DNA from: Desulfobacteraceae bacterium
GTDB taxonomy: Bacteria > Desulfobacterota > Desulfobacteria > Desulfobacterales > Desulfosalsimonadaceae
NCBI GenBank assembly: GCA_003599885.1
Contig: QZKW01000035.1
Location: 62,001-126,000 of the forward strand
DNA: 64,000 bases
Direction of reading: 5' to 3'
The position numbers and the translations under genes are program-made. Positions within the stretch are counted from its first letter, which is position 1; every line of letters begins with the position of its first letter. The notes beneath the pieces were generated by a model that saw only the letters and a list, made by a program, of their open reading frames with translations, was not told the DNA's origin and ran no database searches. Shown one piece after another: positions 61,054-64,000 of the stretch.

Positions 61054-62094
61054 ATGACTTTACGGGTTGGCATTGCGCGGGATGAACGGTTTCTGGAACA
61101 TAAAACCGGTCATTTCCATCCGGAGCATCCCAAACGCCTGGAAACGGTTTACCGGATGATCGACCGGCATTTCAAGGACCGGCTGATCGCCGTTCCCCCG
61201 GAACCGGCAACCCTGGAACAGATGGAAAGAATCCATACCCAGGCTTATATCAAACGCATATTAAAAACCGCTGATCAGCGGATCACGAGCCTTGCCCCGG
61301 ACACACCCATCAGTGCGGATAGTTATTTAGCTGCCTGGCTGGCGGCTGGGGCATGCATCAAAGGCGTCGACAGCCTGATGGATCTGGACTGCGATGCTTT
61401 CTTTGCCCTGATACGCCCCCCCGGACACCACGCGCTGCCGGACCGGGCATCAGGCTTCTGCCTGTTCAACAACATCGCCATTGCGGCCCAATACGCCCTG
61501 GACCGGCACCATCTCCGCCGGATTCTGGTGATTGACTGGGACATTCATCACGGCAACGGCATCCATGATATTTTCTATAACAGCCGGGAAGTGCTCTATT
61601 TTTCCACCCATGATCTCCTGCTCTTCCCCTATTCCGGAGAATTGACGCAGACCGGTGGAGAAAGCGCCCCCGGCTACACGGTCAATGTGCCCATTACCAG
61701 GGAACTGACCGATGCCGACATGATTTACCTTTACCGGGAAATTCTCCGGCCGGTCATTAAAGGGTATCAGCCCCAACTCATCATGGTAGCCGCAGGGTTT
61801 GACGCCCATACCGACGACCCCATCGGTCGGTCCCGCCTGACTGAGGCGACCTACCGGGGCATTACCCGGCTGCTGATGGATTTACGGTCCGTGGCGGACA
61901 AGCCTCCCCTGTTTTTCGCTCTCGAAGGCGGCTACCATCAGCGGGCGCTTGCCGACTCCATCCAGGCGATCTTAACAGAACTGTTATCCGACCAGGCATC
62001 CGAACCGCCCGATACTCCCCAGAGTCCTGAAATTGTTGATCTGGTGGCGAATGTCCGGTCCATTCATTCTTCTTATGGGGTCTTCCATGATTAA
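61054..62094 (+). CDS. Histone-deacetylase-family protein (AcuC-like)
   Basis: A 346-residue class II-type HDAC. GHFHPEHPKRLETVYRMI at the N-terminus, ALIRPPGHHALPDRASGFCLFNNIAIAA with the His pair, VIDWDIHHGNGIHDIF and AAGFDAHTDDPIG zinc ligands, and FALEGGYH near the end. It removes acetyl groups from lysine or from acetylated polyamines. In Bacillus AcuC reactivates acetylated AcsA; here it is close to acsA and overlaps the next acyl-CoA synthetase gene by eight bases, supporting such a role. Confidence 0.92.
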   Translation: MTLRVGIARDERFLEHKTGHFHPEHPKRLETVYRMIDRHFKDRLIAVPPEPATLEQMERIHTQAYIKRILKTADQRITSLAPDTPISADSYLAAWLAAGACIKGVDSLMDLDCDAFFALIRPPGHHALPDRASGFCLFNNIAIAAQYALDRHHLRRILVIDWDIHHGNGIHDIFYNSREVLYFSTHDLLLFPYSGELTQTGGESAPGYTVNVPITRELTDADMIYLYREILRPVIKGYQPQLIMVAAGFDAHTDDPIGRSRLTEATYRGITRLLMDLRSVADKPPLFFALEGGYHQRALADSIQAILTELLSDQASEPPDTPQSPEIVDLVANVRSIHSSYGVFHD

Positions 62095-63835
62095 AGCCCG
62101 AATCCCGGCCCGCAACAACTCCGCCAACCTTTGCGCCTACGAAAAGTTTCGCACCCGATTTCAATGGTCGGACATGGACAAAGAATTTTCATGGGCCGGC
62201 AGCGACGGGATGAATATTATTGCCGAATCCATTGACCGGTGGGCGGCAGATGGTAAGCTGCGCGACCACCCGGCCCTGATTTTTTCAAAAGCCGGGGAAA
62301 AAGAAATCTTTACTTACGGACAGATGAAAACCAAATCCTGTCAGTGGGCCAACCTGCTTAAATCTTATGGATTTACCGCCGGAGACCGGCTGATTCTGCT
62401 TCTGCCGCCCTGCCCGGAAGTCTTTTTCGCCATGGCCGCCTGTGCCCGCATGGGCGTTATTTTCTGCCCGGTATTTTCCAGCTCCAGTTTTTATGAGCTC
62501 GAAGCCCGGCTGGAGAACACGGCCCCCAGAGGCGTTCTCACCCTTCCGGATCTGGCGGAAAAAATATCCTACGAATATGCCGGCCAGATTGAGCATATCC
62601 TTCTGACCCAAGGCCCGGCGCCGGGGCTGTTTCCCAATGAAAAAGTAATCATTGACCTGCCCAAAGGCATTAATCTGCCCGGACGGATGGAGGCGGACTT
62701 TCCGCCGGTATTGCTGCCCTCTGATGCGCCCCTGTATATGATATACACCTCCGGTTCCACCCGCCCGCCCAAAGGGGTCATTCACACCCACCGTGAGATG
62801 TCCGGCATCAAGGCATCCGCCCGATGGGTTCTTGATCTCAGCCCCGACACCATCTTATGGACGGACGCCGACCCGGCATGGATCACCGGCACGGTCTACG
62901 GCGCGTTCGGCCCATGGCTCTGCGGGGTGACCTCCTTTGTGCAGGGGGACCCCTTCACGGCTTCCAACTGGTACCTGGCCCTTGAAAAATTCAAAATCAC
63001 CGTGTGGTACACCACCCCGAAAGTCATCCGAGACCTCATGGAAGCCGGGGACGACCTCTCCAGCCGGTACGATCTTTCGGCGCTAAAGCACATCGCCACC
63101 GTGGGCGCGCCCCTGGTGCCGGAATTATTTTACTGGGTGGAAAAGCATATTCGCTGCTATCCCCACGACACCTGGTGGATGTCTGAAACCGGTATCATTT
63201 GCATCGCCAATCTGCCCTGCAATGACATCAAGCCCGGTTCCATCGGCAAACCCATGCCGGGCATCGAGGCCGCCATCCTGGATGAACAGGGGCTGCCCCT
63301 CCCCGCTCTTTCTCTGGGGGAACTGGCCCTGAAAGCCCCATGGCCGGGACTCACCAGCGGCCTGTGGCAGGACAATGAGCGGTTCCAGCGTTATTTTACC
63401 GGACAGGGATGGTTTATCACCGGTGATATTGCCGTGCAGGACGAAGAAGGGTATTTTTATCACCAGGGCCGAAACGATGACCTCTTAAAAGCCGGCGGCG
63501 ACAAGGTCATCGGTCCGTTTGAAATCGAGCAGGTGCTGTGCGCCCATCCGTCTGTTGCGGAAGCGGCCGTGATTTCAAAAGGCAGTGAACCCGGCAAAGG
63601 CCTTTCCTACCTCAAAGCCTTCGTCACCCTTAAAAAAGGGTATATTCAATCTTCCCGCCTCAATTACGAAATCAAAAGCTTTATGAAAGGCAACCTGGCC
63701 CAGGATATTATTGTGAACGAAATTGTTTTCCTGGACAAACTGCCCAAAACCCGGAGCGGAAAACTCCTGCGCCGGGTGCTGCGGGCGAGGGAACTGGGAA
63801 TTCCAGGGGGAGATGCGCTGAACATGCAGGACTGA
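62087..63835 (+). CDS. AMP-forming acyl/acetyl-CoA synthetase
   Basis: 582 residues from the ATG overlapping the deacetylase stop, with GGGG six bases upstream. Adenylation motifs MIYTSGSTRPPKGVIHTHREM (Arg-Pro in place of the usual Gly-Lys), TDADPAWITGTVYGAFGPW, TWWMSETG, GDIAVQDEEGYFYHQGRNDDLLKAGGDKVIGPFEIE and PKTRSGKLLRRVLR with the acetylatable lysine. It lacks the long N-terminal region of AcsA and may use acetate, propionate or an aromatic/branched acid. Coupling with AcuC-like deacetylase suggests control by lysine acetylation. Confidence 0.9.
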   Translation: MIKARIPARNNSANLCAYEKFRTRFQWSDMDKEFSWAGSDGMNIIAESIDRWAADGKLRDHPALIFSKAGEKEIFTYGQMKTKSCQWANLLKSYGFTAGDRLILLLPPCPEVFFAMAACARMGVIFCPVFSSSSFYELEARLENTAPRGVLTLPDLAEKISYEYAGQIEHILLTQGPAPGLFPNEKVIIDLPKGINLPGRMEADFPPVLLPSDAPLYMIYTSGSTRPPKGVIHTHREMSGIKASARWVLDLSPDTILWTDADPAWITGTVYGAFGPWLCGVTSFVQGDPFTASNWYLALEKFKITVWYTTPKVIRDLMEAGDDLSSRYDLSALKHIATVGAPLVPELFYWVEKHIRCYPHDTWWMSETGIICIANLPCNDIKPGSIGKPMPGIEAAILDEQGLPLPALSLGELALKAPWPGLTSGLWQDNERFQRYFTGQGWFITGDIAVQDEEGYFYHQGRNDDLLKAGGDKVIGPFEIEQVLCAHPSVAEAAVISKGSEPGKGLSYLKAFVTLKKGYIQSSRLNYEIKSFMKGNLAQDIIVNEIVFLDKLPKTRSGKLLRRVLRARELGIPGGDALNMQD

Positions 63836-63837
63836 AT

Positions 63838-64000
63838 CTACAAAAGAGAGGCCGCCACAACCTGCCCTAGTGCAATCCCGCCGTCATTTGTCGGAATGCG
63901 CTGGTGCCAGAACACTTCAAATCCGGCCTCCGACAGGCGCTTAACCATTTGTTCCGTGAGATACCCGTTTTGAAAACACCCGCCGCTTAACACCACCCGC
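63838..64000 (-). CDS. hypF: Carbamoyltransferase HypF, C-terminal end
   Basis: The last 53 residues of HypF; the gene enters from the right edge. VVLSGGCFQNGYLTEQMVKRL and the terminal QRIPTNDGGIALGQVVAAS are the hallmark end of the HypF/TobZ (YrdC-like/Kae1-like) protein. HypF makes the cyanide ligands of [NiFe]-hydrogenase from carbamoyl phosphate. It is convergent with the synthetase gene, stops only two bases apart. Confidence 0.93.
   Translation of the reverse strand, partial: RVVLSGGCFQNGYLTEQMVKRLSEAGFEVFWHQRIPTNDGGIALGQVVAASLL

Noticed and set aside
1-64000. CRISPR array, tRNA and rRNA genes
   Set aside because: No regularly spaced direct repeats, no tRNA T-loop/CCA-type cloverleaf and no rRNA-like sequence noticed anywhere.

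Overview
The window looks like the chromosome of a strictly anaerobic Desulfobacterota bacterium, most like Desulfobacterales. This is an inference from gene content: type III glutamine synthetase, a CooC-like nickel ATPase, HypF, acetate-activating enzymes, CelD/FemAB-like and INO1-type genes, ECF-regulated envelope systems, and mid-range GC with frequent TTG/GTG starts. I see no rRNA, tRNA, CRISPR array or intact insertion sequence.

Layout. 0-4 kb: start of glnN behind a convincing sigma-54 promoter, then an ECF sigma/anti-sigma/DUF3106 operon and a beta-barrel protein. 4-13 kb: an aminotransferase, a relic-bearing gap, a patatin phospholipase, a flotillin operon (long NfeD, short NfeD, FloA, anchored protein) and a secreted protein made of Asp/Asn-rich repeats. 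13-20 kb: a minus-strand cluster of Ser/Thr kinase, two TPR proteins, PP2C phosphatase, TerY-like vWA protein and TIR-domain protein. This is a TerY-P phosphorylation triad with likely conflict or stress effectors. 20-26 kb: ExbB/ExbD/TonB, a CooC-like ATPase, a degenerate 5'-nucleotidase fused to a beta-barrel, and a coiled-coil lipoprotein. 26-33 kb: a tripartite MacAB/OMF-type efflux operon led by an ECF sigma, a small membrane protein and a CnrX/ZraP-like sensor, an arrangement that recalls CnrYXH. 33-45 kb: a PAS histidine kinase, envelope proteins, an MscS channel overlapping a 1716-residue cation-chloride-cotransporter-like protein with a C-terminal P-loop domain, a diguanylate cyclase and a VapBC pair.

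45.8-53.9 kb is the most interesting segment. Side by side lie inositol-phosphate synthase, a histidine phosphatase, an MshB/PIG-L-like deacetylase, an MshA-like glycosyltransferase, a FemAB/CelD-type transferase, an S51-peptidase-like protein fused to a CysRS-type C-terminal domain, a second S51 peptidase, and a mycoredoxin-like/thioredoxin-reductase fusion. Together they read like a pathway for a mycothiol-like glucosaminyl-inositol thiol plus its redox partner. No canonical MshC is present, so the cysteine-joining step would have to be unconventional or encoded elsewhere.

54.6-63.8 kb is an acetate/acyl-CoA cluster: acetyl-CoA hydrolase/transferase fused to a GNAT domain, AcsA, an AcuC-like deacetylase and a second acyl-CoA synthetase. 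It is interrupted by a compositionally different insert with a reverse transcriptase and a DEDDh exonuclease separated by an attC-like site. The window ends inside hypF. A 62-bp REP-like palindrome with identical 26-bp arms occurs twice, in the TerY-P cluster and before the reverse transcriptase.
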